Shown here: in pieces, positions 1-7,969 of the stretch
How positions within the stretch are numbered: position 1 is the stretch's first letter
How the letters are laid out: every line of letters begins with the position of its first letter
NCBI GenBank assembly: GCA_965217265.1
Contig: CBDCHP010000002.1
Coordinates: forward strand, 62,001 to 126,000
Length of the DNA: 64,000 nt
Source of the DNA: JAGRGG01 sp965217265
GTDB lineage: Bacteria > Pseudomonadota > Alphaproteobacteria > Geminicoccales > Geminicoccaceae
Direction of reading: 5' to 3'
Notes under the pieces: model-generated
What the model was told of the DNA's origin: nothing
The model's database searches: none
Seen by the model: the letters and a program-made list of their open reading frames with translations, nothing else
Program-made: the position numbers and the translations under genes

Positions 1-478
1 TGCGGGCGATCAGCCGGCCGAGCACGCCGTGGCCGACGACGAGGTCGGGGGCGCCGCTGCCGAGCGCGTGGTGGGCGGTGGCTGCCAGCGCCAGGAGGAC
101 GCCGTCGCGGCCGAGGCCGGACGGCAGCGGCAGGGCGCGGGCGGCCGGGACGACGACGCGCGCCGCCGAGGCGCCGAACAGGCCGCGCGCCCCGGTGTAG
201 CAGGAGGCGCCGGGAACGAAGACGGACGTGCCGACGGGAAGATCCGCGTCGGGGCCGGCCTCGACCACCTCGCCCACGGCCTCGTAGCCGGGGACGAGCG
301 GGTAGCCCATGCCGGGGAACGGCGGCATCCGGCCGGACCAGAGCAGGCGCTCGGTGCCGGTGCTGACGCCGCTGTGCCTGACCTCGACCACCACGTCCGA
401 AGTCTTCGGCGGGGCGACGTCGAGCCGGCGGAGCGACAGGCGCTCGGGTGCTTCCAGTACGACGGCGAGGGTATCCAT
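1..478 (-). CDS. bchC: BchC, bacteriochlorophyllide a dehydrogenase (3' part outside window)
   Basis: Oxidises the 3-hydroxyethyl group of the bacteriochlorophyllide ring to acetyl, a late step of bacteriochlorophyll a synthesis. The visible 159 residues are the N-terminal GroES-like half of a zinc-less alcohol-dehydrogenase-type protein. The stretches HSGVSTGTERLLWSGRMPPF and GMGYPLVPGYEAVGEV are typical of BchC. The start is ATG at 478, with AGGGAGG about 12 bases upstream. It is the third gene after crtE and crtF on the same strand, the usual crtEF-bchC order, so bchXYZ and puf probably lie beyond the left edge. The gene runs off the window at base 1. Confidence 0.93.
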   Translation of the reverse strand, partial: MDTLAVVLEAPERLSLRRLDVAPPKTSDVVVEVRHSGVSTGTERLLWSGRMPPFPGMGYPLVPGYEAVGEVVEAGPDADLPVGTSVFVPGASCYTGARGLFGASAARVVVPAARALPLPSGLGRDGVLLALAATAHHALGSGAPDLVVGHGVLGRLIAR

Positions 479-556
479 CAGGCTTGTCCGCCTCCCTTGC
501 GGTGAACCGCTCCCGGGGGCGCGACCGCGATGTCAGAGTAAGTTTACAAAATAATG

Positions 557-574
557 TGTCAACATAAATTTACG
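557..574. promoter_or_regulatory. Imperfect PpsR/CrtJ box upstream of bchC
   Basis: TGT-N12-ACG, one base away from the TGT-N12-ACA consensus of the PpsR/CrtJ repressor. It lies in the AT-rich gap between bchC and crtF and overlaps the crtF stop codon. In purple bacteria bchC has its own PpsR-controlled promoter inside the crtEF-bchC unit, which makes the site plausible despite the mismatch. Confidence 0.45.
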
Positions 575-1733
575 GTCTGCCGGCTTTCGCCGCGACGATG
601 ACGCGGGCCAGCATCGGCGTGCGGGTGCGGCGCGGGCGCGGGCGCCCGAAGCCGGCCGCCTCGATCAGGCCCGCAAGCTCGGATTCGGTGCGCGGCCGGC
701 CGCTGCCCATCGCCATGAGGTAGAAGCCGAAATAGGCGCCGCCGATCGGGGCGGCGCCGGCCGTACCGGCCATCGGCTCGGCAACGAGCAGCGTGCCGCC
801 GGGTTCGAGGGCCGCGTGGGCGGCTTGCAGGATGCGCAGCGCCGCGGCGTCGTCGTGGTCGTGCAGGACGCGGACCAGCGAGACGAGGTCGGCGTCCTTG
901 GGCAGGGGATCGCAAAAGACGTCGCCGCCGATTGCCGTGGCACGGTCGCCCAGACCCGCGGCGGCGAAGTTGGCCCGCGCCCGCTCGGCGACGGCCGGCA
1001 GGTCGAACAGGACGAGGTCGGGCTTGGGCGCGGCCCCCGCCACCGCGCGAAGGAAGGCCCCCTCCCCGCCGCCGACGTCGAGCAGGCGGCGGTGGCGCTT
1101 GAGCGGATAGGCCGCCAGCACCTCCTCGGCGATCATCGGCTGCGAGGCCGCCATCAGGGTCGAGTAGTCGGCGATCGCGGCCCCGTCGAGGTCGGACGGT
1201 GTCCCGGCCCCGGCGTAGGCCCAGTAGCGCTTGAGGCCGGTGTCGCTCGCCTCGCCGCGCAGCAGCGCCACCGGGTCGTGCAGGTCGGCGTAGAGCACGG
1301 CGTGGTGCTCGACCATCGCGGCGATGCCGGGGTTGTCGACCATCGCCGCACCCAAGGGGCCGAGGCCGTAGCGGTCATGGCGGCGGCGGCGGGCGAGGCC
1401 GAGTGAGACGGCGGCGGCGAGCAGCCGGGCGGTCGCGTCGGGGGCGAGGCCGAGGCGGCGGCTCAAGGTCTCGACGTCCCGCGGCCCCTCGGCCAGGACG
1501 GCGAACAGGTCGAGGCGGACGCAGGCGAGCAGGACTTGGCTGTAGACGAAGCCGGCGCAGAGGTCGAAGAGCGCCCGCGCCCGCGAGCGCGCCACCGGCC
1601 GGGTCGGCGGGAAGGCGGCGGCGAGGCGGCGAAAGCGGGCGCTCGTGAGCAGCCGGTCGCGCAGGTCCGCCAGCCGCTCGCCCCAGCCGCCGCCGGGGCT
1701 CGGCCCTACCGACAGGATGCGCAGGGCGCCCAC
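570..1733 (-). CDS. crtF: CrtF, demethylspheroidene/hydroxyneurosporene O-methyltransferase
   Basis: Transfers a methyl group from SAM to the C-1 hydroxyl of acyclic carotenoids, giving the methoxy group of spheroidene or spirilloxanthin. The 387-residue protein has an N-terminal winged-helix dimerisation region (about residues 50-150). A class I SAM-binding fold follows, with the glycine motif LLDVGGGEGAFL and the later EPGGTLLVAEPM segment. The start is GTG at 1733, four bases after the crtE stop, so the two are translationally linked. No strong ribosome site is seen, which fits coupling. Length and neighbours match CrtF. Confidence 0.92.
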   Translation of the reverse strand: MGALRILSVGPSPGGGWGERLADLRDRLLTSARFRRLAAAFPPTRPVARSRARALFDLCAGFVYSQVLLACVRLDLFAVLAEGPRDVETLSRRLGLAPDATARLLAAAVSLGLARRRRHDRYGLGPLGAAMVDNPGIAAMVEHHAVLYADLHDPVALLRGEASDTGLKRYWAYAGAGTPSDLDGAAIADYSTLMAASQPMIAEEVLAAYPLKRHRRLLDVGGGEGAFLRAVAGAAPKPDLVLFDLPAVAERARANFAAAGLGDRATAIGGDVFCDPLPKDADLVSLVRVLHDHDDAAALRILQAAHAALEPGGTLLVAEPMAGTAGAAPIGGAYFGFYLMAMGSGRPRTESELAGLIEAAGFGRPRPRRTRTPMLARVIVAAKAGRP

Positions 1734-1737
1734 CGCT

Positions 1738-2607
1738 TCAGGCCGCTTCGGCGGCGTAGCGGCGCGGCAGCAGGCGGTCGGCCTCGCCCCAGATCAGCGC
1801 CCGGAGGTCGTCGGCGCCGTCGCATGGCGGGATCGCGTCGATGGCGCCCGCGACCAGGAACTTGAGGCGCCGCACCGCGCCCTCGACGCCGAGTTCGCGC
1901 GCGGCGTTCGGCCGGCCGTGCATCGCGTCCTGCCCGGTCGGCTTGCCGACCTCGTCGGCGCTCGCCACCACGTCGCGAACGTCGTCCGCCACCTGATAGG
2001 CTTCGCCCAAGCACTCACCCACGCCCCGCCAGGAGGCCGCGACGGCGCCCGACGCGACGGCGCCGGACGACGCCGCGGCGATGAAGAGGGCGCCGGTCTT
2101 GGCCAGTTGGTAGTCGCGCAAGGGGGCGACGGGCTCGCTCTCCCACGCCTGCCCGCCGACGATGCCGCGCGCGGCGCCGACGGCCTCGGCGACGATTGTG
2201 AGCAGGGGGGCGAGGCGCCCGGGCGCCGCGGCGCCGGCGCGGGCCAGGGTCTCGAAGGCGAGGACGATCAGGCCGTCGCCGGCCAAGACGGCGAGCGGCT
2301 CGTCGAAGGCGCGGTGCAGGGCCGGCTTGCCGCGGCGCGTCGGCGCGTCGTCGAAGCAGGGTAGGTCGTCGTGGACGAGCGACGCGCAGTGCAACAACTC
2401 GATCGCCGTGCCGGCCGCGAGCGCCAGATCGAGCCGGTCGCCGCCGCAGGCGCGCGCGACCGCGAGGCACAAGCGCGGCCGGACCCTGGCCCCGCCGGGA
2501 AAGACCGCGTACTCAAGCGCTTCGCGCAGCCTGGGCGGGCACGAGCCCGATCCCCCCACCTCGACGGCGCCCCGCAGCGCCGCCTCGATCTGCCGCATCA
2601 CCGCCAT
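1738..2607 (-). CDS. crtE: CrtE, geranylgeranyl diphosphate synthase
   Basis: Makes C20 geranylgeranyl diphosphate, the precursor of phytoene and of the bacteriochlorophyll tail. The first aspartate-rich motif HDDLPCFDDAPTRRG lies near residues 79-93, and a second DD-containing motif (YQVADDVRD) follows in the C-terminal half, as in short-chain polyprenyl synthases. I chose ATG 2607 because GGGAGG lies eight bases before it. The frame stays open to 2670, but that longer start would fall inside a PpsR operator. It is first in crtE-crtF-bchC and divergent from crtD. Confidence 0.94.
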   Translation of the reverse strand: MAVMRQIEAALRGAVEVGGSGSCPPRLREALEYAVFPGGARVRPRLCLAVARACGGDRLDLALAAGTAIELLHCASLVHDDLPCFDDAPTRRGKPALHRAFDEPLAVLAGDGLIVLAFETLARAGAAAPGRLAPLLTIVAEAVGAARGIVGGQAWESEPVAPLRDYQLAKTGALFIAAASSGAVASGAVAASWRGVGECLGEAYQVADDVRDVVASADEVGKPTGQDAMHGRPNAARELGVEGAVRRLKFLVAGAIDAIPPCDGADDLRALIWGEADRLLPRRYAAEAA

Positions 2608-2664
2608 GTTCAAGCCTCCCTGAGTCGGGTCGATATCGCGTAAATTTTCGTTGTCGCGGCCAAC

Positions 2665-2682
2665 TGTCAAGCAATATAGACA
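2665..2682. promoter_or_regulatory. PpsR/CrtJ operator 1, crtE-crtD divergent promoter
   Basis: TGTCAAGCAATATAGACA is an exact TGT-N12-ACA match to the PpsR/CrtJ consensus. It lies in the 81-base gap between the divergent crtE and crtD starts. A second box follows after seven bases, the spacing expected for cooperative binding of two tetramer arms. Confidence 0.8.
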
Positions 2683-2688
2683 TTATCT

Positions 2689-4191
2689 ATGTCAATTAGA
2701 TCTGACAAACCCGCCCGCGTCGTCGTCATCGGGGCCGGTATCGGCGGTCTGACGGCGGCCCTGCTCCTGGCAGCGGAAGGTTATGACGTCACCGTGGTCG
2801 AGCGCGCGGCCGAGCCCGGCGGCAAGATGCGCGAGGTCGAGGTGGGCGGTGCCTCGATCGACGCCGGGCCGACCGTGTTCACGCTCAAGGGCGTGTTCGA
2901 GGCGATCTTCGCCGACGCCGGCTTCGACCTCGACGAGGAAGTCCGCCTGCGGCCGGCCTCGACCCTGGCCCGCCACGCCTGGGGGCCGGGCGAGGTCCTC
3001 GACCTGCACGCCGACCTTGAACGCTCGGCCGAGGCTATCGGGGCATTCGCGGGACCGGCCGAGGCGAAGCGCTACCTCGAATTCTGCGGCCGGGCGGCGC
3101 GCATCTACCGGACGCTCGACGAACCCTTCATGCGCGCGCAGCGGCCGGACCTCGCCACCTTGATGCGCCGGGTCGGGATCGGGGGCCTCGGCGGTCTCTG
3201 GCAGGTCTCGCCGTTCGCGACGCTCTGGTCGGCGTTGGGCCAGCACTTCCACGACCCGCGGCTGCGGCAGTTGTTCGCCCGCTACGCCACTTACTGCGGC
3301 TCGTCGCCGTTCATGGCGCCCGCCACCTTGATGCTCGTCGCCCACGTCGAGCAGGAGGGGGTGTGGTACGTCGAGGGCGGTATGCGCCGCCTCGCCGACG
3401 CGATCCTGCGCTGCGCCAGGGCGAAGGGGGCCAAGTTCCGCTTCAAGGTGGGGGCCAAGGCGATCGTGGCCGAGCGCGGCCGGGCCGCGGGCGTCGTTCT
3501 CGACAACGGCGAGCGGCTCGTGGCGGACGCGGTCGTCTGCAACGCCGACGTCGCGGCACTCGCCGACGGGCGCATCGGCGGGGCGGGGCGCGCCGTGGCT
3601 CGCGTGTCGCCCAAGCGGCGCTCGCTCTCGGCCGTCACCTTCGCCATGACGGCGAAAGCCGGGGGCTTCGCGCCCGCGCGGCACAACGTCTTCTTCTCGA
3701 ACGACTACCGGGCCGAGTTCGAGGCGATCTTCGGCCGCGACAAGATCCCGGACGATGCCACGGTCTACGTCTGCGCCCAGGACCGCTTCGACGCCGACGG
3801 CCCGGCGCCGTCGGGGGCCGAGCGGCTCTTGTGCCTCGTCAACGCGCCGGCGATCGGCGACCGGCACCGCTTCAACGACAAGGAGATCGAGACGTGCATG
3901 ACGCGCACCCTGCAAAGGCTGGAACGATCCGGCCTGACGCTTCAGGTCGAGGCGGTGACGGCGACGACGCCGGACATGTTCGAACGTCTGTTCCCGGCGA
4001 CGGGGGGCGCCCTCTACGGGGCGGCGTCGCACGGCTGGACGGCGTCGTTCGACCGGCCGGGGGCGCGGACGCGGCTCAAGGGGCTCTACGCCGCGGGGGG
4101 CAGCGTCCACCCGGGGCCGGGGGTGCCGATGGCGGCCTTGTCGGGGCGGCTCGCGGCGTCGGCGCTGATGGCCGACCGCGCTTCGACCTGA
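2689..4191 (+). CDS. crtD: CrtD, methoxyneurosporene/hydroxycarotenoid 3,4-desaturase
   Basis: FAD-dependent desaturase that introduces the C-3,4 double bond into hydroxylated or methoxylated acyclic carotenoids. The 500-residue protein opens with a Rossmann dinucleotide motif (VVVIGAGIGGLTAAL, about residues 11-25). It ends with the GlyGly-containing FAD segment (YAAGGSVHPGPGVPMAALSG) of the CrtI/CrtD family. No other start exists before the Rossmann motif, so ATG 2689 is firm even though it lies in a PpsR box. Position next to crtC, and a separate CrtI in the same window, favour CrtD over a second CrtI. Confidence 0.9.
   Translation: MSIRSDKPARVVVIGAGIGGLTAALLLAAEGYDVTVVERAAEPGGKMREVEVGGASIDAGPTVFTLKGVFEAIFADAGFDLDEEVRLRPASTLARHAWGPGEVLDLHADLERSAEAIGAFAGPAEAKRYLEFCGRAARIYRTLDEPFMRAQRPDLATLMRRVGIGGLGGLWQVSPFATLWSALGQHFHDPRLRQLFARYATYCGSSPFMAPATLMLVAHVEQEGVWYVEGGMRRLADAILRCARAKGAKFRFKVGAKAIVAERGRAAGVVLDNGERLVADAVVCNADVAALADGRIGGAGRAVARVSPKRRSLSAVTFAMTAKAGGFAPARHNVFFSNDYRAEFEAIFGRDKIPDDATVYVCAQDRFDADGPAPSGAERLLCLVNAPAIGDRHRFNDKEIETCMTRTLQRLERSGLTLQVEAVTATTPDMFERLFPATGGALYGAASHGWTASFDRPGARTRLKGLYAAGGSVHPGPGVPMAALSGRLAASALMADRAST
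2690..2707. promoter_or_regulatory. PpsR/CrtJ operator 2, overlapping crtD start codon
   Basis: TGTCAATTAGATCTGACA is an exact TGT-N12-ACA palindrome. Its first two bases are the TG of the crtD ATG, so a bound repressor would cover the first six codons. Together with operator 1 it forms a tandem pair. Confidence 0.78.
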
Positions 4192-5099
4192 CGCCGCCGG
4201 ACGACGGCTACGTCTGGTGGTACGTCGATGCCTTGAGCGACGACGGCGCGCACGGCCTCACCGTGATCGTCTTCATCGGCAGCGTGTTCTCGCCCTACTA
4301 CGCCCTCATGCGCCGGCGCGGCCCGCGCGCGCCGATCCACCACTGCGCCGTCAACGTCGTCCTCTACGGCGGTGCCGGCAAGCGCTGGGCGATGACCGAG
4401 CGCGGGGCGGGAAGCGTCCACCGCGACGCGGGCTCGCTCGCCATCGGCCCGAGCCGGATCGCCTGGGAGGACGACGGGCTCACCTTGCACCTCGACGAGG
4501 TGACGGCGCCGATACCCTCGCGCATCCGCGGCACGGTGCGGCTGCGGCCGGCGGCGCTGGGGCCCGAGACCTTCACGCTGGACGCGGCAGGACGCCACCG
4601 CTGGCGCCCGATCGCACCCTGTGCTCGGGTCGAGGTCGAATTGGAGAAGCCGGGGCGGCGCTGGGAGGGGCCAGCCTACCTCGATACCAACGACGGCGAC
4701 GAGCCCTTGGAGCGGGCGTTCAGCTACTGGAACTGGTCGCGCGCACCGGGCGGGGACAGGACGACGGTGCTCTACGAGACCGTGCGCCGCGACGGCAGCA
4801 CGGGCGCCCTGGCGTTGCGCTACGGGGCCGACGGGGGCTTGACCCACGCCGAGGCGCCGCCGGCGCACGACCTGTCGCCGACCCGGCTGTGGCGGATGCG
4901 GCGGGCGACCCGTGCCGACGACGATCCTATCGTGCGGCAGACGCTGGAGGACACGCCGTTCTACTCGCGCTCGGTGCTCGACACGCACCTGCTCGGCACG
5001 CCCTGCACCGCCATCCACGAGAGCCTGTCACTCGACCGGTTCAAGCTCCCGTGGGTGCAGGCGATGCTGCCCTTCAAGGCGCCGCGGACCCTGCGCTGA
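4188..5099 (+). CDS. crtC: CrtC, acyclic carotenoid 1,2-hydratase (start codon uncertain)
   Basis: Adds water across the terminal C-1,2 double bond of neurosporene or lycopene. The sequence contains the hallmark GYVWWYVDALSDDG region near the N-terminus, then FIGSVFSPYY, and HESLSLDRF near the end, and it has family length (about 303 residues). No in-frame ATG, GTG or TTG exists between about 4110 and the GYVWWYVDA block. The only near-start codon is CTG 4188, which overlaps the crtD stop as CTGA. The upstream RPRFD residues also look family-like, so an indel near 4168-4182 or a non-standard start are both possible. Co-directional with crtD. Confidence 0.85.
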   Translation: MTPPDDGYVWWYVDALSDDGAHGLTVIVFIGSVFSPYYALMRRRGPRAPIHHCAVNVVLYGGAGKRWAMTERGAGSVHRDAGSLAIGPSRIAWEDDGLTLHLDEVTAPIPSRIRGTVRLRPAALGPETFTLDAAGRHRWRPIAPCARVEVELEKPGRRWEGPAYLDTNDGDEPLERAFSYWNWSRAPGGDRTTVLYETVRRDGSTGALALRYGADGGLTHAEAPPAHDLSPTRLWRMRRATRADDDPIVRQTLEDTPFYSRSVLDTHLLGTPCTAIHESLSLDRFKLPWVQAMLPFKAPRTLR

Positions 5100-5267
5100 G
5101 GCGATCGCGTCCCCGGCCCCGTCCTCGTGGGCCGGGGGTGCTTCGCGCCCCGCCTTCAGGCGATGCAGGACGACGAGTTCACGGATCGCGAAGCCGACCG
5201 GCAGGACGAAGAGAAGGAGGCCCTTGAAGACCGCGAACAGGAGGAGCCCGGCGCTGCCCTCGCTCAC
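5028..5267 (-). CDS. Small membrane protein downstream of crtIB
   Basis: A 79-residue protein starting at GTG 5267, which overlaps the stop of the preceding small gene by GTGA. It has two closely spaced hydrophobic stretches around residues 6-25 (LLLFAVFKGLLLFVLPVGFA), then a charged segment (RELVVLHRLKAGRE) and a polar tail. The last 72 bases overlap the 3' end of the convergent crtC gene. I do not recognise the family. Coupling to the crtIB operon suggests a role at the photosynthetic membrane, but this is inference only. Confidence 0.6.
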   Translation of the reverse strand: MSEGSAGLLLFAVFKGLLLFVLPVGFAIRELVVLHRLKAGREAPPAHEDGAGDAIASAQGPRRLEGQHRLHPRELEPVE

Positions 5268-5395
5268 CGCTTGGTCGTCCGGTTGATCTTCTTTTGGCGG
5301 CTGCGCCAGTAGAAGTAGAGCCCGATGAGTATGGCGATGACGACGACGAAGGTGAGGAGAAAGTTTGCACCGATGATGGATCCGGATTCTTCCAT
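5264..5395 (-). CDS. 43-residue single-span membrane protein downstream of crtB
   Basis: Starts at ATG 5395, 23 bases after the crtB stop, with AGGAAGAGG ten bases upstream. The protein has one clear transmembrane helix (about residues 12-30, FLLTFVVVIAILIGLYFYW) followed by a strongly basic tail (RSRQKK...RTTKR), giving a positive-inside C-terminus. Its stop overlaps the start of the next small gene. In Rhodobacter the slot between crtB and crtC holds tspO, but this protein is far too short for TspO. Family unknown to me. Confidence 0.62.
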   Translation of the reverse strand: MEESGSIIGANFLLTFVVVIAILIGLYFYWRSRQKKINRTTKR

Positions 5396-5418
5396 GGGTC
5401 GCGCAGCCTCTTCCTAGT

Positions 5419-6459
5419 TTAGTTCGTTCCCGCCCAACGCGCCAAGCGGTCATTGCGTTCCAAACGGGTGAACAGGTCAATCACCGTCTCGACCGCCGTC
5501 AGCGGCGTGTTTTCAACCCTAGAGCGCCCGGGCAGGCGGGCGGCCGCGACGAGATGGCGCACCGCGTGCAGGGGCGCGCGCGGCCGGGCCGGGGCGAGGA
5601 AGGGGGCGTCGGCGAGCGCCCGGGCGAGCAGGAGGGCTTGGCGCGGGCGGGCGACGACGGCGCGCCGCTCGACGCCCATCGTCGCGGCCTTGCGGCCGAT
5701 CTCGGCGTAGAGCAGCCGGGCCGCGAGGATGCCCGGCCGGCAGTCGGGCGGGAGGGCCGCGATGCCGGGCGTGGCGCGGCGGTAGCGCCCTTCCGCCAAG
5801 CGCAGGAGCCGCAGCGTGAGGGCCTTGACGCGGTGGTCGAAGACGGGGCGGCGCAGCCACGCCTCGGGCTCGATCCCGGCTTGGATCAGCCACGCGCCGG
5901 GCAAGTAGAGCCGGCCGTTGGCGGCGTCCTCGGCGATGTCGCGGGCGATGTTGGTGAACTGCATCGCGAGGCCGAGTTCGCAGGCGCGGGCGAGCGCGTC
6001 CTCCGACCTCGCCCCCATCAACACCGCCATCATCGCGCCGACCGTGCCGGCCACCCGTGCGGCGTAGGCTTCGAGCTCTCTCAGCGTCGCGTAGCGGCGT
6101 CCGGCCGCGTCCCAGGCGAGGCCCTCGATCAGCCCCTCCGGCAGGGCGTAGGGGATGGCGTGGCGCTCGACCGTGCGGGCAAACGCGCGGTCGGCCGGGC
6201 AGTCGATCGGCCGGCCGGCGTAGGCGAGGTCGAGCCGGCGCCGCAGCCGCTCGACCTCGCCTCCCTTGGCCTCAACGTCGACGGCGTCGTCGGCGAGGCG
6301 GCAAAAGGCGTAGAGGGCGTAAGAGGGGTTGCGCACCCGCTTGGGCAGGACGAGGGAGGCGGCGAAGAAGGTGCGCGAGCCGTGCCGGATCGAATCGCGG
6401 CAGGCCTTGATGTCGGCCGCTTCCCGCTCAGGGTCCCCCTCAGGCAAGAACGCGCGCAT
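5419..6459 (-). CDS. crtB: CrtB, 15-cis-phytoene synthase
   Basis: Condenses two geranylgeranyl diphosphates head to head into phytoene, the first committed carotenoid step. The trans-isoprenyl diphosphate synthase motifs are present: SRTFFAASLVLPKRVR, then the aspartate motif YAFCRLADDAVDVE (about residues 51-64), and the second motif NIARDIAEDAANGRLYLP. It has 346 residues. ATG 6459 overlaps the crtI 3' end by 20 bases, so crtI and crtB are translationally coupled. Confidence 0.95.
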   Translation of the reverse strand: MRAFLPEGDPEREAADIKACRDSIRHGSRTFFAASLVLPKRVRNPSYALYAFCRLADDAVDVEAKGGEVERLRRRLDLAYAGRPIDCPADRAFARTVERHAIPYALPEGLIEGLAWDAAGRRYATLRELEAYAARVAGTVGAMMAVLMGARSEDALARACELGLAMQFTNIARDIAEDAANGRLYLPGAWLIQAGIEPEAWLRRPVFDHRVKALTLRLLRLAEGRYRRATPGIAALPPDCRPGILAARLLYAEIGRKAATMGVERRAVVARPRQALLLARALADAPFLAPARPRAPLHAVRHLVAAARLPGRSRVENTPLTAVETVIDLFTRLERNDRLARWAGTN

Positions 6460-7960
6460 CGGGCACCACCGTGTCGAGAACCCTGGCCGAGGAGAGGACG
6501 CCGGGCAGCCCCGCCCCCGGGTGCGTGCCGGCGCCGACGAGGTAGAGGTTGTCCACGTCCTCGCTCTCGTTGTGCGGCCGAAACCACGCGCTCTGGGTCA
6601 AGATCGGCTCCAGGCTGAAGCCGGCGCCCTTGGGCGCCAGCAGGCGTCCGGCGAAGTCCAAGGGCGTCATCAGGCGCGAGGTGACGATCGCGTCGCCCAG
6701 GCCCGGCAGCAGCGTCGCCTCCAGCGCCCGCTCGATCGACGCCCGGTAGGGCTCGGCCGCGACCGCCCAGTCGGTGTCGCCGTCCAGGTGCGGCACCGGC
6801 GAGAGGACGTAGAAGGCGTCGTGGCCGGGGGGGGCCAGCGACGGGTCGCTCGCACTCGGGCGGTGCAGGTAGAGGCTGAAATCCTTGGCCAGGCGCTTGT
6901 GGGTGAAGATGTCGCGCAGGAGGCCCTCGTAGCGGGGTCCGAGCAGGATCGTGTGGTGGTCGACGTCGGGATAGGTGCGCTCGGTGCCGAAGTACCAGAC
7001 GAACAGGCCCATCGAGTGGCGCGCGCGGGCGAGCTTCTTGTCGCTCCAGCGGCGCCGGGCGGCGGGCGGCAGCATCCGGCCGTAGGTCTGGACCGGGTCG
7101 GCGTTGGAGACGACGATCTCGGCCCGGATCGTCTCGCCGGTGACGAGGCGTACGCCGGCGGCGCGGCGCTCGTCGAGCACGATCGCCGCGACCTCGGCGT
7201 TCAAGAGCACGGCCCCGCCCTGCCCCTCGATCAGCCCGACCAGCCCCTCGACCAGCCGGCCCGTGCCGCCGATCGCGTAGTGGACGCCCCAGTGCCGCTC
7301 CAGGTGGGCGATCAGCGCGTAGATCGAGGTGGCGCTGAACGGGTTGCCGCCGATCAGGAGCGGGTGGAAGCTGAGTGCTACGCGCAGGCGCTCGTCCTTG
7401 ACGTAGCGCTTGACGACGCCGTGGACGCTGCGGTGGCCCTGAAGACGGGCGAGGCTCGGCGCGAGGCGCGCCATGTCCCAGGCGGTGTTGAACGGGACGT
7501 GGCCCAGCTCCTCGAAGCCGACGCGGCAGACTTCGGCGCTGTGGCGCATGAAGCTCTCGTAGCCCTCGACGTCGCCGGGGCTGAGGCGGGCGACCTCGGA
7601 GCGCATCGCGTCGGGATCGGGGCCGCAGGCGAAGGTCGAGCCGTCGTGGAAGCGGATGCGGTAGAACGGGTCGAGCGCCTTCAAGGTCACGTCGTCGCCG
7701 AGCCGTCGGCCGCATAACTGCCAGAGGTCCTCGAACAGGAACGGGGCGGTGACGATGGTCGGGCCGGCGTCGAAGGTGAAGCCGTCCTGGCGAAAGACGC
7801 TTGCCCGCCCGCCCGGCTGGTCCAGGCGCTCGCAGACGGTGACGCGATAGCCGCGCGCGCCCAGGCGCACGGCGGCGGCGAGCCCGCCGAAGCCGCTGCC
7901 GATCACGACCGCGTGCGGCCGGGGGTCGGGTCGCGGGCGGGGCGGTGCGTCTGTCAACAT
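6440..7960 (-). CDS. crtI: CrtI, phytoene desaturase
   Basis: FAD-dependent desaturase that converts phytoene stepwise to neurosporene or lycopene. The 506-residue protein has the N-terminal motif VVIGSGFGGLAAAVRLGARG (about residues 18-37) and DQPGGRASVFRQDGFTFDAG. A family C-terminal segment, LYLVGAGTHPGAGLPGVL, closes the FAD site. ATG 7960 lies inside a PpsR-type operator and ten bases after the bchO stop. No strong ribosome site is visible. It is the fourth gene of bchI-D-O-crtI-B. Confidence 0.95.
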   Translation of the reverse strand: MLTDAPPRPRPDPRPHAVVIGSGFGGLAAAVRLGARGYRVTVCERLDQPGGRASVFRQDGFTFDAGPTIVTAPFLFEDLWQLCGRRLGDDVTLKALDPFYRIRFHDGSTFACGPDPDAMRSEVARLSPGDVEGYESFMRHSAEVCRVGFEELGHVPFNTAWDMARLAPSLARLQGHRSVHGVVKRYVKDERLRVALSFHPLLIGGNPFSATSIYALIAHLERHWGVHYAIGGTGRLVEGLVGLIEGQGGAVLLNAEVAAIVLDERRAAGVRLVTGETIRAEIVVSNADPVQTYGRMLPPAARRRWSDKKLARARHSMGLFVWYFGTERTYPDVDHHTILLGPRYEGLLRDIFTHKRLAKDFSLYLHRPSASDPSLAPPGHDAFYVLSPVPHLDGDTDWAVAAEPYRASIERALEATLLPGLGDAIVTSRLMTPLDFAGRLLAPKGAGFSLEPILTQSAWFRPHNESEDVDNLYLVGAGTHPGAGLPGVLSSARVLDTVVPDARVLA

Positions 7961-7969
7961 AAGTTGACA
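7952..7969. promoter_or_regulatory. PpsR/CrtJ operator overlapping crtI start
   Basis: TGTCAACATAAGTTGACA is a perfect palindrome and an exact TGT-N12-ACA match. It covers the crtI ATG (7958-7960) and touches the bchO stop. A bound repressor would control a crtIB promoter inside the bchIDO-crtIB unit and could also block ribosome access. Confidence 0.78.

Noticed and set aside
2608..2670. N-terminal extension of CrtE to 2670
   Set aside because: The extra 21 residues lie over the crtE-crtD operator region, and a good ribosome site precedes ATG 2607.
2692..4110. Long minus-strand frame opposite crtD (and similar long frames opposite bchD, the kinase, iorB and the NCS1 permease)
   Set aside because: Antisense frames in GC-rich DNA stay open because of codon bias; composition is Arg/Ala/Gly/Pro-rich with no domain, and the opposite strand encodes a recognised protein.
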